Assembly (NCBI GenBank): GCA_910583895.1
Contig: CAJTYJ010000002.1
Span: forward strand, 93,033-157,032
Source of the DNA: an uncultured Lachnospiraceae bacterium
GTDB lineage: Bacteria > Bacillota > Clostridia > Lachnospirales > Lachnospiraceae
Reading direction: 5' to 3'
Length of the DNA stretch: 64,000 bases
Positions 40,869-50,312 of this stretch are shown in pieces. Position 1 is the stretch's first letter; each line of letters opens with the position of its first letter. The position numbers and the translations under genes were made by a program. The notes under the pieces were generated by a model. It did not search any database, was not told the DNA's origin, and was given only the letters and a program-made list of their open reading frames with translations.

Positions 40869-42524
40869 ATGAATTACAAAAAGTATACCAGACAGTATTT
40901 TATGCCTCCAAAAACCTGTATGGAGTGGGCGAAAAAAGAGTATGTGGACCAGGCACCAGTATGGTGCAGCGTGGACCTTCGGGACGGGAATCAGGCCCTT
41001 GTGGTTCCCATGACCCTGCAACAGAAGTTGGATTTCTTCGGACTTCTTGTCAAAATTGGTTTTAAGGAAATAGAGGTAGGGTTCCCGGCGGCCTCCGAGA
41101 CGGAATATGAATTTCTCAGAGCTTTGATTGAGCAGAATCTGATTCCGGATGATGTGACGGTACAGGTACTGACCCAGGCAAGGGAACATATTATCCGTAA
41201 GACGTTTGAGGCTTTAAAAGGTGCGAAAAATGCCATTGTGCATGTCTACAATTCCACGTCCCTGGCACAAAGAGAGCAGGTCTTTCATAAAACGAAGGAA
41301 GAGATTCTGCAAATTGCCGTCGAAGGGGCAAAACTTTTGAAGGAACTGACCGAAGAAGAGGGAGCCGATTATCGCTTTGAGTACAGTCCGGAGAGCTTCA
41401 CCGGAACGGAGCCCGAATATGCCCTTGAGGTGTGCAATGCCGTTTTGGATGTGTGGCAGCCGACAAAAGAAAAAAAAGCCATCATTAACCTTCCGGTAAC
41501 GGTACAGCTTTCCATGCCTCATGTCTATGCACAGCAGATTGAGTATATGAGCAAGCATTTAAAATACAGAGATCATGTGCTTTTGTCTCTTCATCCGCAC
41601 AATGACCGGGGATGCGGAGTTGCCGATACGGAGATGGGACTTCTTGCGGGAGCTGACCGGGTGGAAGGAACACTTTTTGGCAATGGAGAGCGTACCGGCA
41701 ACGTGGATCTGGTCACAGTAGCCATGAATATGTATGCGCAGGGTGTCGATTCAAAGCTGGATTTTGCGAATATGAATGAGATCTGTGAAGGTTATGAACA
41801 GTACACGGGTATGAAGGTCAACGAGCGCAATCCTTACAGCGGTGCTCTTGTATTTGCGGCTTTCTCCGGATCTCATCAGGATGCCATTGCCAAAGGCATG
41901 AAATGGATCGACGAAAAATCGCCGGATCACTGGACCGTGCCTTATCTTCCCATCGATCCGCAGGATGTGGGAAGAAGCTATGATGCAGACGTGATTCGGA
42001 TCAACAGTCAGTCCGGCAAAGGCGGAGTTGGCTATATCCTGGAACGCAATTACGGAATCGTTCTGCCTCCGAAGATGCGGGAGGCCATGGGGTATGCGGC
42101 CAAAGCAGTGTCCGATGCGCAGAACAAGGAGCTGCAGCCCACAGAGATCTATCAGGTGTTCGAGGCAAAATTTGTCGGAATCAAGACCCCTTATCAGATT
42201 CTGGAAGTACATTTCAAACAGGTAAATGGTATTACGACAGAGATCACTACTTATTATGAAGGGGAGAAGCGGGTGACGACCGCTTCTGGTAATGGTCGTC
42301 TGAATGCGGTGAGCAATGCACTGAAAAAAGCTTATGGATTCAACTACAAACTGGTCACCTACCAGGAGCATGCATTGACAGTCAGCTCCAGTTCCAGTGC
42401 CATCGCCTATGTGGGAATTCAGACTCCGGACGGCAAAATTCACTGGGGAGCAGCCATTGATCCGGATATCATCCATGCTTCCATTGATGCACTGCTGACA
42501 GCAATTAACCATTCGGTACAATAA
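40869..42524 (+). CDS. leuA: 2-Isopropylmalate synthase
   Basis: Condenses acetyl-CoA with 2-ketoisovalerate, the committed step of leucine synthesis. 551 residues, the long form that opens with NYKKYTRQYFMPP. The barrel has SVDLRDGNQAL (catalytic Arg-Asp) and SLHPHNDRGCGVADTEMGL (metal-binding His), and the C-terminal LeuA regulatory domain (about 430-551) allows leucine feedback. Expression is set by the leucine T-box upstream. leuB, leuC and leuD are not in the window. Confidence 0.95.
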   Translation: MNYKKYTRQYFMPPKTCMEWAKKEYVDQAPVWCSVDLRDGNQALVVPMTLQQKLDFFGLLVKIGFKEIEVGFPAASETEYEFLRALIEQNLIPDDVTVQVLTQAREHIIRKTFEALKGAKNAIVHVYNSTSLAQREQVFHKTKEEILQIAVEGAKLLKELTEEEGADYRFEYSPESFTGTEPEYALEVCNAVLDVWQPTKEKKAIINLPVTVQLSMPHVYAQQIEYMSKHLKYRDHVLLSLHPHNDRGCGVADTEMGLLAGADRVEGTLFGNGERTGNVDLVTVAMNMYAQGVDSKLDFANMNEICEGYEQYTGMKVNERNPYSGALVFAAFSGSHQDAIAKGMKWIDEKSPDHWTVPYLPIDPQDVGRSYDADVIRINSQSGKGGVGYILERNYGIVLPPKMREAMGYAAKAVSDAQNKELQPTEIYQVFEAKFVGIKTPYQILEVHFKQVNGITTEITTYYEGEKRVTTASGNGRLNAVSNALKKAYGFNYKLVTYQEHALTVSSSSSAIAYVGIQTPDGKIHWGAAIDPDIIHASIDALLTAINHSVQ

Positions 42525-42544
42525 GTTAGTTACAAAAAACGGGG

Positions 42545-42584
42545 ACGTTTTTCACATTTTTTTGTGAAAAGCGTTCTTTTTTTT
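42545..42584 (+). terminator. Terminator after leuA
   Basis: Arms ACGTTTTTCAC / GTGAAAAGCGT (one G-U pair), eight-base loop, then a long T-run. Confidence 0.85.
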
Positions 42585-42646
42585 GAATTCTGTCATAAAA
42601 ATGAAAAAAATCGTTCATAATAGTTAACAAAATCGTAATATTTATA

Positions 42647-42676
42647 TTGACATTTAGATTTGTCCCAGGCTATAAT
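42647..42676 (+). promoter_or_regulatory. Promoter for the SleB-like hydrolase gene
   Basis: -35 TTGACA, 18-base spacer, -10 TATAAT, giving about a 100-base leader before ATG 42781. Consensus boxes suggest vegetative (sigma-A type) expression rather than a sporulation promoter. Confidence 0.75.
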
Positions 42677-42780
42677 GCCAACTTGTAGCAGACAGAGAAA
42701 AACGAAAGGATGCCTTGTCTGCTCCCTGCGGCAGCTTGCAGTTTTGCCGAAGGAAAATGAAACAGAAAAGGAGAGTATGT

Positions 42781-43572
42781 ATGCGTAGATGCTATCGAGG
42801 TGCTGCGCTTGCCCTTGGGGGAGTCCTCATGACAAGCATGACATCTCTGAATTCCTGCAGTTTAGGGTCTTTGACCGTATATGCTGCAGAGGATGCGCTG
42901 ACAGAAGAGCTTAAAACAGCTTTTCAGGAGGACGTCCTGACAGGGGAAGAAAACGTCGAAACAGATATACCTGCAGAGGAACATGAGCATTATTTAACAG
43001 AAGAAGGATCGGAAAACCTGATGTCAGATGATATGGGCGAAGAAGAAACAGAAATACAGGAAACGAAGACTTCTGCGGGAGAGGAAACGGTGACGGAAGA
43101 TTCATCTTTGGCAGAAGAAAAAGAGATGCCGGAAGAACCAGAGGAACTGGTGCAGACGGCGGCAGAGCCGGCCATGGTGACCGGGAGCAGTATTTGCCTG
43201 GAAGAATCGGAGTATCAGGTACTCCTCAAAATAGTAGAAGCAGAAGCCGGCGGAGAAGATTTGGCTGGCAGGATGCTGGTGGCCAATGTGGTCATCAACC
43301 GTGTGAAAAATGAAAGTTTTCCCAATACAGTCACGGAAGTCGTCTATCAAAGAGAAGGAGGCAGAGCCCAGTTTTCGCCCATCTCTGATGGAAGAATCAA
43401 CAGTGTCAGCGTCTCTCAGGAGACTGTGGACGCGGTGCAAAGAGCCATGAACGGAGAAGACATTTCTGCAGGGGCCCTTTACTTCCGGTCTGTATACAGC
43501 AAGAGCAGCTGGTTCGACAGTTCCTTAAACCGGGTTTTAGAACATGGAAATCATATTTTTTATGCAATGTGA
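42781..43572 (+). CDS. Secreted cell-wall hydrolase, SleB-type catalytic domain
   Basis: 263 residues: signal peptide (cleavage near VYA-AE, residue 35), a strongly acidic, Glu/Thr-rich linker (about 45-150), and a C-terminal hydrolase_2/SleB-like domain (about 155-263) with VEAEAGGEDLAGRMLVANVVINRV, GRAQFSP and ALYFRS. The first Glu of VEAEAG is the expected catalytic residue of these lytic transglycosylases. SleB degrades spore cortex; many vegetative relatives act in wall turnover, and the consensus promoter favours this. AAGGAG selects ATG 42781 over in-frame ATGs upstream. Confidence 0.85.
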   Translation: MRRCYRGAALALGGVLMTSMTSLNSCSLGSLTVYAAEDALTEELKTAFQEDVLTGEENVETDIPAEEHEHYLTEEGSENLMSDDMGEEETEIQETKTSAGEETVTEDSSLAEEKEMPEEPEELVQTAAEPAMVTGSSICLEESEYQVLLKIVEAEAGGEDLAGRMLVANVVINRVKNESFPNTVTEVVYQREGGRAQFSPISDGRINSVSVSQETVDAVQRAMNGEDISAGALYFRSVYSKSSWFDSSLNRVLEHGNHIFYAM

Positions 43573-43574
43573 GG

Positions 43575-43603
43575 AAAGAGGCAGGAAGCCTCTTTCTTTT
43601 TTT
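43575..43603 (+). terminator. Terminator after the SleB-like gene
   Basis: Eight-base arms AAAGAGGC / GCCTCTTT, five-base loop AGGAA, then C and seven T. Confidence 0.85.
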
Positions 43604-43612
43604 GGATACCTG

Positions 43613-43621
43613 TGATACAAT
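43613..43621 (+). promoter_or_regulatory. Possible extended -10 promoter for thrC
   Basis: TGA-TACAAT, immediately after the preceding terminator, with only a T-rich -35 region. It would give a leader of about 110 bases before thrC. Confidence 0.35.
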
Positions 43622-43737
43622 GTGCGCTAGAGTGTGTTTGAAAATTTTTGCCGGCTGTACATCACGGTTTGTGGGAATGAATTCTTGCACATGTCTAAGG
43701 GCAAGGGCCTGGAATAACGAAAGCAGAGGAATGAGAT

Positions 43738-45234
43738 ATGATGCAAATACAATATAAGAGCACAAGAGGCGGGCAGTCAGGGGTGACTGCATCCAGGGCA
43801 ATTCTTCAGGGACTGGCAAAAGACGGAGGGCTGTTTGTTCCAGAACAGATTCCGGTGCTGACGGTTTCTTTCAGGGAGTTGTCCCGGATGTCTTACCAGG
43901 AAACTGCTTATGAAGTGATGAAGCTTTTTCTGACGGATTTTACGGAAGAAGAACTGAGACACTGCATCAGCAGTGCTTACGACAAGAAATTTGATACAGA
44001 GGTCATCGCACCACTGGCAAAGGCAAGCGGAGCTTATTATCTGGAATTGTTCCACGGAGCAACCATCGCATTTAAAGATATGGCCCTTTCGATTCTGCCC
44101 CATCTGATGACCACAGCGGCGAAAAAGAATCAGATTGAGGAGGAGATCGTGATTCTGACAGCCACATCCGGAGACACGGGAAAGGCGGCTATGGCAGGAT
44201 TTGCAGATGTGCCGGGAACAAGGATCGTGGTCTTTTATCCCAAGGACGGAGTCAGTCCGGTCCAGGAAAAACAGATGGTCACTCAGAAAGGAAACAATAC
44301 ATGTGTCGTTGGTATCCGGGGAAATTTTGATGATGCCCAGAGTGGGGTCAAAGCTATTTTCGGCGATCAGGAGCTGGCACAGAAGCTTCAGAAGGCCGGT
44401 TTCCGGTTTTCCAGTGCCAATTCCATCAATATCGGCCGTCTGGTGCCCCAGATCGTATACTATGTCTATGCGTACGCAAAGCTGCAGGAAAGCGAAGAAC
44501 TGTCAGAAGGCGAGAAGATAAATGTTGTTGTGCCCACGGGCAATTTTGGCAATATTTTGGCTGCCTACTATGCAAAACAGATCGGGGTACCCATCGAAAA
44601 GCTGATCTGTGCTTCCAACGAGAATCGGGTGTTGTATGACTTCTTCCGAACCGGGGAATATGACAGAAACCGTCCTTTTATTCTGACGACTTCTCCGTCT
44701 ATGGATATTCTGATTTCCAGCAATCTGGAGCGCCTTTTGTATCTGATCGCAGACGGAGATGCCAGGAAAGATGCGGAACTGATGGATGCTCTGGCGTCGG
44801 AAGGAAAGTACAGGATTACCCCAAAGATGCAGGAAAAACTTTCGGATTTCCTCGGTTATTATGCAACGGAGGAAGATACGGCCAAGATCATTGCAAAGAT
44901 CTATGAGGATACGGGTTATGTGCTGGATACTCACACGGCAGTTGCCGCCTGTGCGTATCAAACGTATAGGGAGGAGACAAAGGATCCGACCAAAACCGTG
45001 ATTGCCTCCACTGCAAGTCCTTATAAGTTTACCAGAAGTGTTATGGAGGCGATTGACCGAAATCGTTACGGCAGGATGGGGGATTTTGAATTGATGGACG
45101 AGCTGTCTGCCATCTCAGGAACGGATATTCCAGGAGCTATTGAGGAGATCCGTACGGCGCCGGTACTTCACAATACCGTATGTGAAGTCCATGAGATGAA
45201 AAAGACGGTTCTTGGATTTCTTGGTGTAGAATAG
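43738..45234 (+). CDS. thrC: Threonine synthase
   Basis: PLP enzyme converting O-phosphohomoserine to threonine. 498 residues, the long fungal/proteobacterial-type form: YKSTRGG start, LFHGATIAFKDMAL with the PLP lysine, TATSGDTGKAAMAGFAD, and VVVPTGNFGNILAAYYAKQ for phosphate binding. Two adjacent ATGs at 43738 and 43741 are possible. A small membrane protein gene follows after nine bases. Confidence 0.96.
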   Translation: MMQIQYKSTRGGQSGVTASRAILQGLAKDGGLFVPEQIPVLTVSFRELSRMSYQETAYEVMKLFLTDFTEEELRHCISSAYDKKFDTEVIAPLAKASGAYYLELFHGATIAFKDMALSILPHLMTTAAKKNQIEEEIVILTATSGDTGKAAMAGFADVPGTRIVVFYPKDGVSPVQEKQMVTQKGNNTCVVGIRGNFDDAQSGVKAIFGDQELAQKLQKAGFRFSSANSINIGRLVPQIVYYVYAYAKLQESEELSEGEKINVVVPTGNFGNILAAYYAKQIGVPIEKLICASNENRVLYDFFRTGEYDRNRPFILTTSPSMDILISSNLERLLYLIADGDARKDAELMDALASEGKYRITPKMQEKLSDFLGYYATEEDTAKIIAKIYEDTGYVLDTHTAVAACAYQTYREETKDPTKTVIASTASPYKFTRSVMEAIDRNRYGRMGDFELMDELSAISGTDIPGAIEEIRTAPVLHNTVCEVHEMKKTVLGFLGVE

Positions 45235-45243
45235 GAGAACAAA

Positions 45244-45594
45244 ATGGGGTTTGACGGAATATTCAATATGCTTGACATTCTTGTGCTGGGATTTGGGCTT
45301 TATGCCATGTATGCAGCCTTTGTGCTGAAGCGGGAGGGAAAAATCATCCGTACTTTTCTGGTATTCAAGGATACCGATCTGAATTCCTGCAGGGATCTTC
45401 AAGGTTATGCCAACTGTATGTCTCCGAAGCTCTGGACGCTGGGGACCGTGATGGTGGTATACAGCGGAATTTCCCTTATGAATACGTATGTGGTGGAAAT
45501 CTGGACGCTTTTCTGGCTGATGATGGCAGTCTTTCTTGTGGTCCTTTTCTGGTATGGGCTGGAAGTAAAGAAGGCCATGAAAAAATACTTTTGA
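45244..45594 (+). CDS. Small membrane protein, unknown
   Basis: 116 residues with three hydrophobic segments (about 7-28, 64-82 and 84-105) separated by a hydrophilic loop containing FKDTDLNSCRDLQGYANCM. No family recognised. AGGAG precedes ATG 45244. It is tightly downstream of thrC and probably cotranscribed; pckA has its own promoter right at its stop. Confidence 0.7.
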   Translation: MGFDGIFNMLDILVLGFGLYAMYAAFVLKREGKIIRTFLVFKDTDLNSCRDLQGYANCMSPKLWTLGTVMVVYSGISLMNTYVVEIWTLFWLMMAVFLVVLFWYGLEVKKAMKKYF

Positions 45595-45595
45595 C

Positions 45596-45623
45596 TTGAC
45601 TTTTTCACGACAGAATGTATAAT
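45596..45623 (+). promoter_or_regulatory. pckA promoter
   Basis: -35 TTGACT, 16-base spacer, -10 TATAAT. It starts at the stop codon of the preceding gene. A 138-base leader follows. Confidence 0.65.
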
Positions 45624-45652
45624 GGAGCATGACGGCAAAGAATCATGTCGCG

Positions 45653-45698
45653 GAAGCGGTCCGCTTCAGGCGGAGAATTCTGCAAAACAGAATTTTTT
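45653..45698 (+). promoter_or_regulatory. pckA leader with terminator-like hairpin
   Basis: A perfect palindrome GAAGCGG-T-CCGCTTC (45653-45667) is followed by AATTCTG-CAAAA-CAGAATT and a T-run (45676-45698), which looks like an intrinsic terminator inside the leader. Such a pair could act as an attenuator, but no ligand-binding motif or short leader peptide was recognised. Confidence 0.45.
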
Positions 45699-45761
45699 GA
45701 TGCTGTTAGGTTTATCTATATGGGGTATAGTACCCGGTTATAAAATGAGGAGGACACGATT

Positions 45762-47468
45762 ATGTCAACAAAAGCGTATTACCCGCTCAGTGAAATCGGC
45801 AAAGGCAAGCCTGGTTTCTCAAAAACACGTTCCATCATCGAGGCTGCATTTTACGGAAATAATGTAGTAAAAGTGAATACCCTCAAGGAAGCTTATGATT
45901 TAGCAAAGAATTCTCCGGGAACCATCGTCACTGACATGCCTGTGTACAGAGGCGAGGAGTTCGGCCTGGAAAAAGATGCAAAAGTTCTTTTGTTCAACGA
46001 CGGCGCAGTGACCGGACGTTATGCAGCAGCACGCCGGATCAAGGGAGAGCCGGGTGTTGATGAAGAAAAACTGGATAAAATTGTTATGGATGCGATCTAT
46101 GAGACCCGCTGGAAAACCATGTACCACGCAGAGTGCTACGCAGGTCTGGATCCGGAATTCATGGCAAAGATTCACCTTCTGATTCCGGAAGGAGAGGAGA
46201 ATCTTCTCTATAACTGGATGATCAACTTCCAGTATATGTCTGATGACTATGTAAAAATGTATAAAAAGTCCAAACCCATCGGCGATGGCAAAGAGCCGGA
46301 TATCTATATCTTCTCCGATCCCCAGTGGACACCGGTGGAGCGCCCAGATCTGGATTTCAGCTGCCTGAGCGATCCGCTGACTCTGTGTTATTTTGACACC
46401 AACCAGAACTGCGCAGCGATTCTTGGCATGAAGTATTTTGGTGAGCACAAGAAAGGTACTCTGACCATGGCATGGGCGCTGGCAAACCGGAACGGTTATG
46501 CAAGCTGCCACGGCGGACAGAAAGAGTATGCGCTTTCTGACGGAAGAAAATATGTGGCTTCTGTATTCGGTCTGTCCGGATCCGGCAAATCCACACTGAC
46601 CCATGCACAGCATGGCGGCAAATACGGCATCACCGTTCTTCATGACGATGCATTTATCATCAATACGGAGACATGTGCTTCCGTAGCCATCGAGCCGACC
46701 TATTTTGACAAGACGGCAGATTATCCCACCGGATGCCCGGACAACAAATATCTGCTGACTGCTCAGAACTGCTCCGCTACAATGGATGAGGACGGCAAGA
46801 TTCAGCTGGTAACAGAAGATATCCGTAACGGCAACGGCCGTGCCATCAAGTCCAAACTGTGGTCTCCGAACCGTGTGGATAAGATCGATTCTCCGGTCAA
46901 TGCTATCTTCTGGATTATGAAAGACCCGACCATCCCGCCGGTAGTGAAGCTGAAAGGTTCTGCTCTGGCATCTGTTATGGGTGCGACGCTGGCAACCAAG
47001 ACTTCCACCGCAGAGCGTGTGGCTGCAGGCACCGATCTGAATGCACTTCGTATTGTGCCTTATGCAAACCCGTTCCGTACTTATCCTCTGGTCAATGACT
47101 ATGAGAAATTTAAGAAGCTGGTGGAGGAGAAGAACGTAGACTGTTACATCGTCAACACCGGTGACTTTATGGGCAAGAAGGTCCAGAAAGAAGATACCCT
47201 TGGAATTCTTGAGGATATCGTGGAAGGCAAGGCAGACTTCAAGCAGTGGGGTCCCTTCGAGGATATTGAGATCATCAATGACTGGAGCGGAAAGAGCGGA
47301 GACTTCACACCGAATCTGCAGGATGCAGACTATGTAGAGGCTCTGAAAAATGCGATGAAGAACCGTGTGGATGCAGTGGCGAAGTTCGCTACCGCAAAAG
47401 GCGGCTATGACAAGCTTCCGGATGAGGCACTGGCTGCACTGGAGAAGCTGGTAAAAGAGCTGGCATAA
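45762..47468 (+). CDS. pckA: Phosphoenolpyruvate carboxykinase (ATP)
   Basis: Interconverts oxaloacetate + ATP and PEP + CO2 + ADP; in fermentative gut Clostridia it usually runs toward oxaloacetate for succinate or anabolic use. 568 residues, about 30-40 longer than E. coli PckA, with a longer C-terminal tail. The kinase-1a loop GLSGSGKST lies at 270-278, HDDAF (kinase-2 type) follows, and ATKTSTAER and YANPFRTYPL are visible. A long antisense open frame across it is a coding shadow. GGAGG precedes ATG 45762. Confidence 0.93.
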   Translation: MSTKAYYPLSEIGKGKPGFSKTRSIIEAAFYGNNVVKVNTLKEAYDLAKNSPGTIVTDMPVYRGEEFGLEKDAKVLLFNDGAVTGRYAAARRIKGEPGVDEEKLDKIVMDAIYETRWKTMYHAECYAGLDPEFMAKIHLLIPEGEENLLYNWMINFQYMSDDYVKMYKKSKPIGDGKEPDIYIFSDPQWTPVERPDLDFSCLSDPLTLCYFDTNQNCAAILGMKYFGEHKKGTLTMAWALANRNGYASCHGGQKEYALSDGRKYVASVFGLSGSGKSTLTHAQHGGKYGITVLHDDAFIINTETCASVAIEPTYFDKTADYPTGCPDNKYLLTAQNCSATMDEDGKIQLVTEDIRNGNGRAIKSKLWSPNRVDKIDSPVNAIFWIMKDPTIPPVVKLKGSALASVMGATLATKTSTAERVAAGTDLNALRIVPYANPFRTYPLVNDYEKFKKLVEEKNVDCYIVNTGDFMGKKVQKEDTLGILEDIVEGKADFKQWGPFEDIEIINDWSGKSGDFTPNLQDADYVEALKNAMKNRVDAVAKFATAKGGYDKLPDEALAALEKLVKELA

Positions 47469-47485
47469 TGTTTGTGAAATAGATA

Positions 47486-47522
47486 ACAAAGGGGCTGTCT
47501 GGAAAGGCGGTCCTTTTGTTTT
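47486..47522 (+). terminator. Terminator after pckA
   Basis: Fourteen-base arms ACAAAGGGGCTGTC / GGCGGTCCTTTTGT with several G-U pairs, six-base loop, then TTTT. Confidence 0.75.
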
Positions 47523-47688
47523 GTACGAAAATCGTATTCCTGGTATCGCAATGGAAGTAGAATATATGTTCGATCATAAACCATAGAGAGAAATCATAGA
47601 ATAAATCATGGAAAAGCATACCAGTGTACTGGTCTTGTCACATTTTCCAGAAATTTGAAAAATTGGAACAAGTTTTTGTGCACTGTGG

Positions 47689-47717
47689 TTGTCAAACCAG
47701 GAAAAATAGGTTATACT
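47689..47717 (+). promoter_or_regulatory. 6S RNA promoter
   Basis: -35 TTGTCA, 17-base spacer, -10 TATACT, about ten bases before the predicted 6S 5' end. The 165 bases between the pckA terminator and this promoter hold only a small palindrome (ACCAGT/ACTGGT near 47619). Confidence 0.65.
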
Positions 47718-47723
47718 AGAGAT

Positions 47724-47920
47724 ACAGATTTCCTGGGGTGTTCGAGAGCCCTGTCATTTTGAACCTACATTTACGTTCATGGGATTCCAAGATCGCAAGC
47801 CGGATGTCATGCCTCCGTCTTAGGAGACGCCAGTGGAAGGCTGATGGCTTGTTGAGGTTACCCACCTAGCTTGTGGCTAGGCGTCAAAATACAGGGAACG
47901 GCACTTTGGGAAATGAAAGA
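47724..47920 (+). ncRNA. ssrS: 6S RNA
   Basis: Global inhibitor of RNA polymerase that mimics an open promoter. Recognised by the Firmicutes 6S landmarks TCCTGGGGTGTTCG..AGCCCTGTCATTTTGAACC, GGGATTCCAAGATCGCAAGCC, CCTCCGTCTTAGGAGACGCC and CCACCTAGCTTGTGGCTAGG. The 5' ATTTCCTGGGGTG pairs with the 3' CACTTTGGGAAAT (47728 to 47914) to close the rod. It has its own promoter and terminator, about 190 nt, normal for 6S. Confidence 0.9.
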
Positions 47921-47923
47921 TAC

Positions 47924-47958
47924 CGGGTATTGCAAAGAACTTGCAGTACCCGTTTTTT
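47924..47958 (+). terminator. Terminator after 6S RNA
   Basis: Arms CGGGTATTGCAA / TTGCAGTACCCG with one G-U pair, loop AGAAC, six T. Confidence 0.85.
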
Positions 47959-48112
47959 ACGTCACAAAAAAGAAGTGTGTCCTGTGAGACAAAAACGCTC
48001 CTGTGGGGGTCATAAGAGGGCAGAATGACAGGATGGCGCAGGCGTGTCTGTGTACAATCCTGCAGAGCAGTATGGGTCAAAGGCAGGCAGACGTTTACAA
48101 GGGGGGACTCGG

Positions 48113-49423
48113 ATGTATATAAAGAGACTGAAGCAAAAGGCGATGCTTCTGATTGTTCTGGCGGGATTTCTGATCCTGCTTATCATGCCCGCAAGGGACA
48201 GCAGAGAAGAGGAGCCCCCACAAGAGGGCGAACAGCTGGTGATTCCGGAAGAAGAGGAAGAATACACGGCAGTTCCGGAAGAAGTATGGGAAATGCCAGG
48301 GGCCGATGCAAAAATTCGGGTTCTGATACTGGCAGAAGACGGCGGGATTCATCATGCGGACAAAGAACTTGCGCGGGAGTATCCGGGGGAGCTTCAGTAT
48401 TTTGAAGAAGAAGCCGGATGGGTGATTGTCAACGAAGTGCCCCTGGAAGAATATCTGTGCAGAGTTGTGCCAAGCGAGATGCCGTCCGCTTACGCAAAAG
48501 AAGCACTGAAAGCGCAGGCAGTCTGTGCGCGGACTTATGCAGTCTGGCAGATGCGGGAGTATGCATACCCGGAGTATGAGGCTCATGTGAACGACAGTGT
48601 ATCTTATCAGGTATACAACCAAATTGAGAGTCAGGAGACCACCAGCCAGGCAGTGGCGGCGACAGAAGGGCAGATCATGCTCTGGGAGGACGGACCGGTA
48701 AAGGCATATTATTTTGCCACCTCATGCGGCAGCACAACGGATGAGAACATCTGGGAAAAAGGAGACCGAAAGCAGACTCCCTACATAGCCGGAAGGCGGA
48801 TCGGAACTTCCGAAAATGATCACGATCTGACCGATGAAGAGACCTTTTCTTCATTTATCCGCAAAAAGCATGAAGGAGATCTGGAAATTTCGGAACCCTG
48901 GTACCGCTGGAACTGCTATGTGTCTCTGGATCAGATCCGGCAGAATGTTGCCACCTGGGCAAAGGCAAGGGCGCAGCGCTCGGAAGAAGGAATTCTTCTA
49001 AAAGAAGGGGACAGTTTCGTACACCAGGAGGTGGACAGCATCGGGGAGATTCAAAAAGCAGAGATTCAGCTTCGCAATACCGGAGGTGCCGTGCAGGAAC
49101 TTCTTTTAACCGGAAGCGACGGAACAATGAAGGTTACATATGAATACAATATCCGTCTGATGCTGGGAGTCCCCGGCGGGGAAATACATAAGAACGACGG
49201 AAGCATCAGTGAGGGTGGAAACCTTCTGCCCAGCGGCTATTTTGTCATGGAGCCGGTGGAGGAAGAAGGAACGCTTACCGGATATCAGATCTACGGCGGG
49301 GGGCTGGGTCACGGCGCCGGTATGAGCCAGAATGGGGCAAAGGTGCTGGCGGAGGAAGGGTATGGCTATGACGAGATCCTTCAGTATTTTTATCATGAAA
49401 TCCGCCTTGCAAGATTAGAATAG
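48113..49423 (+). CDS. SpoIID/LytB domain protein, membrane anchored
   Basis: 436 residues: one N-terminal transmembrane segment (about 10-26), an acidic linker (30-65), then a SpoIID domain with PLEEYLCRVVPSEMPSAYAKEALKAQAVCARTYA, where E122 corresponds to the catalytic Glu of SpoIID lytic transglycosylases, and a C-terminal GGGLGHGAGMSQNGAK that is highly conserved in the family. SpoIID acts with SpoIIM/P during engulfment; outside the spoIIDMP context the role may be in the vegetative wall. GGGGGG before ATG 48113 selects that start over an upstream in-frame ATG. Confidence 0.88.
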   Translation: MYIKRLKQKAMLLIVLAGFLILLIMPARDSREEEPPQEGEQLVIPEEEEEYTAVPEEVWEMPGADAKIRVLILAEDGGIHHADKELAREYPGELQYFEEEAGWVIVNEVPLEEYLCRVVPSEMPSAYAKEALKAQAVCARTYAVWQMREYAYPEYEAHVNDSVSYQVYNQIESQETTSQAVAATEGQIMLWEDGPVKAYYFATSCGSTTDENIWEKGDRKQTPYIAGRRIGTSENDHDLTDEETFSSFIRKKHEGDLEISEPWYRWNCYVSLDQIRQNVATWAKARAQRSEEGILLKEGDSFVHQEVDSIGEIQKAEIQLRNTGGAVQELLLTGSDGTMKVTYEYNIRLMLGVPGGEIHKNDGSISEGGNLLPSGYFVMEPVEEEGTLTGYQIYGGGLGHGAGMSQNGAKVLAEEGYGYDEILQYFYHEIRLARLE

Positions 49424-49446
49424 ATAAGGTATGATAATACACAATT

Positions 49447-50295
49447 ATGAAAAAGGAGCAGCGGGCAGAAAAGATGATACGTATGATCAGCACAGTTCTG
49501 GATATGAAAAAAGAAATGGAGAAAAGCCATGTGGGAGCTTACGCGGCGCAGTCGGCTTATTTTATCATGCTCTCCTTTCTTCCTCTGATTATTCTGCTTT
49601 TATCCGTAATCCAGTTTACCGGCATTGGAAAGGCAGATCTGTACCATTTGATTCAGGAGGTGGTACCCCTGGGGTTTCAGAGCTGGCTTTTTGGGATCAT
49701 TGACGAGATGTACAGCCGCACGGTGGCTACGGTTTCCATCTCCGCGCTGGTGACGGTCTGGTCTTCGGGCAAAAGCTTTATGGCGCTGAACCGTGGAATG
49801 AATGCCATCTGCCATGTGGAAAAGCGGCAGAATTATTTTCAGATGCGTCTTCGGGGGGCAGTTTTTGCAATTCTGTTTGTACTTCTGATTGCAGCTACCC
49901 TTCTTCTGATCGTGTTCGGTACGTCGATTCACGAGTTGTTTGCCGTATACTTTCCGTTTCTGGCGATTTTTACCCGGATTATCCTTTCGTTTCGGATGGT
50001 GCTCATGCTTGCTTTGTTCACCTTTTATTTTGCGCTTTTGTATATGGTGCTGCCCAGCCGCCGGGCCGGTTTTATCGATCAGCTTCCAGGTGCACTTTTT
50101 GCGGCGGCGGGCTGGTACCTGTTTTCCTACGGATTTTCCATATATATTGAGTACAGTCACGCCTTCAACATGTACGGCAGCCTGACAACTTTAGTTCTTC
50201 TGATGTTCTGGCTGTATTTTGTCATGTATATTGTACTGATCGGAATGGAACTGAATTACTGGCGAGAAGAGCAGATGACCGGGATCCGCTGGTAG
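49447..50295 (+). CDS. YihY/BrkB family membrane protein
   Basis: 282 residues with six transmembrane segments and family landmarks AYAAQSAYFIMLSFLPLIILLLS, LVTVWSSGKSFMALNRGMNAI and GALFAAAGWYLFSYGFSIYI, LVLLMFWLYFVMYIVLIGMELN. The molecular function of YihY proteins is unresolved despite old RNase BN and BrkB labels. The start is uncertain: ATG 49447 has weak ribosome binding, while ATG 49474 lies after AAAGGAGC. Confidence 0.9.
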   Translation: MKKEQRAEKMIRMISTVLDMKKEMEKSHVGAYAAQSAYFIMLSFLPLIILLLSVIQFTGIGKADLYHLIQEVVPLGFQSWLFGIIDEMYSRTVATVSISALVTVWSSGKSFMALNRGMNAICHVEKRQNYFQMRLRGAVFAILFVLLIAATLLLIVFGTSIHELFAVYFPFLAIFTRIILSFRMVLMLALFTFYFALLYMVLPSRRAGFIDQLPGALFAAAGWYLFSYGFSIYIEYSHAFNMYGSLTTLVLLMFWLYFVMYIVLIGMELNYWREEQMTGIRW

Positions 50296-50312
50296 GGATT
50301 GCAAAAAAGGGC

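Noticed and set aside
45900..47489. 529-residue open frame antisense to pckA
   Set aside because: It mirrors the strongly biased codons of pckA, lacks a ribosome site and shows no recognisable domain.
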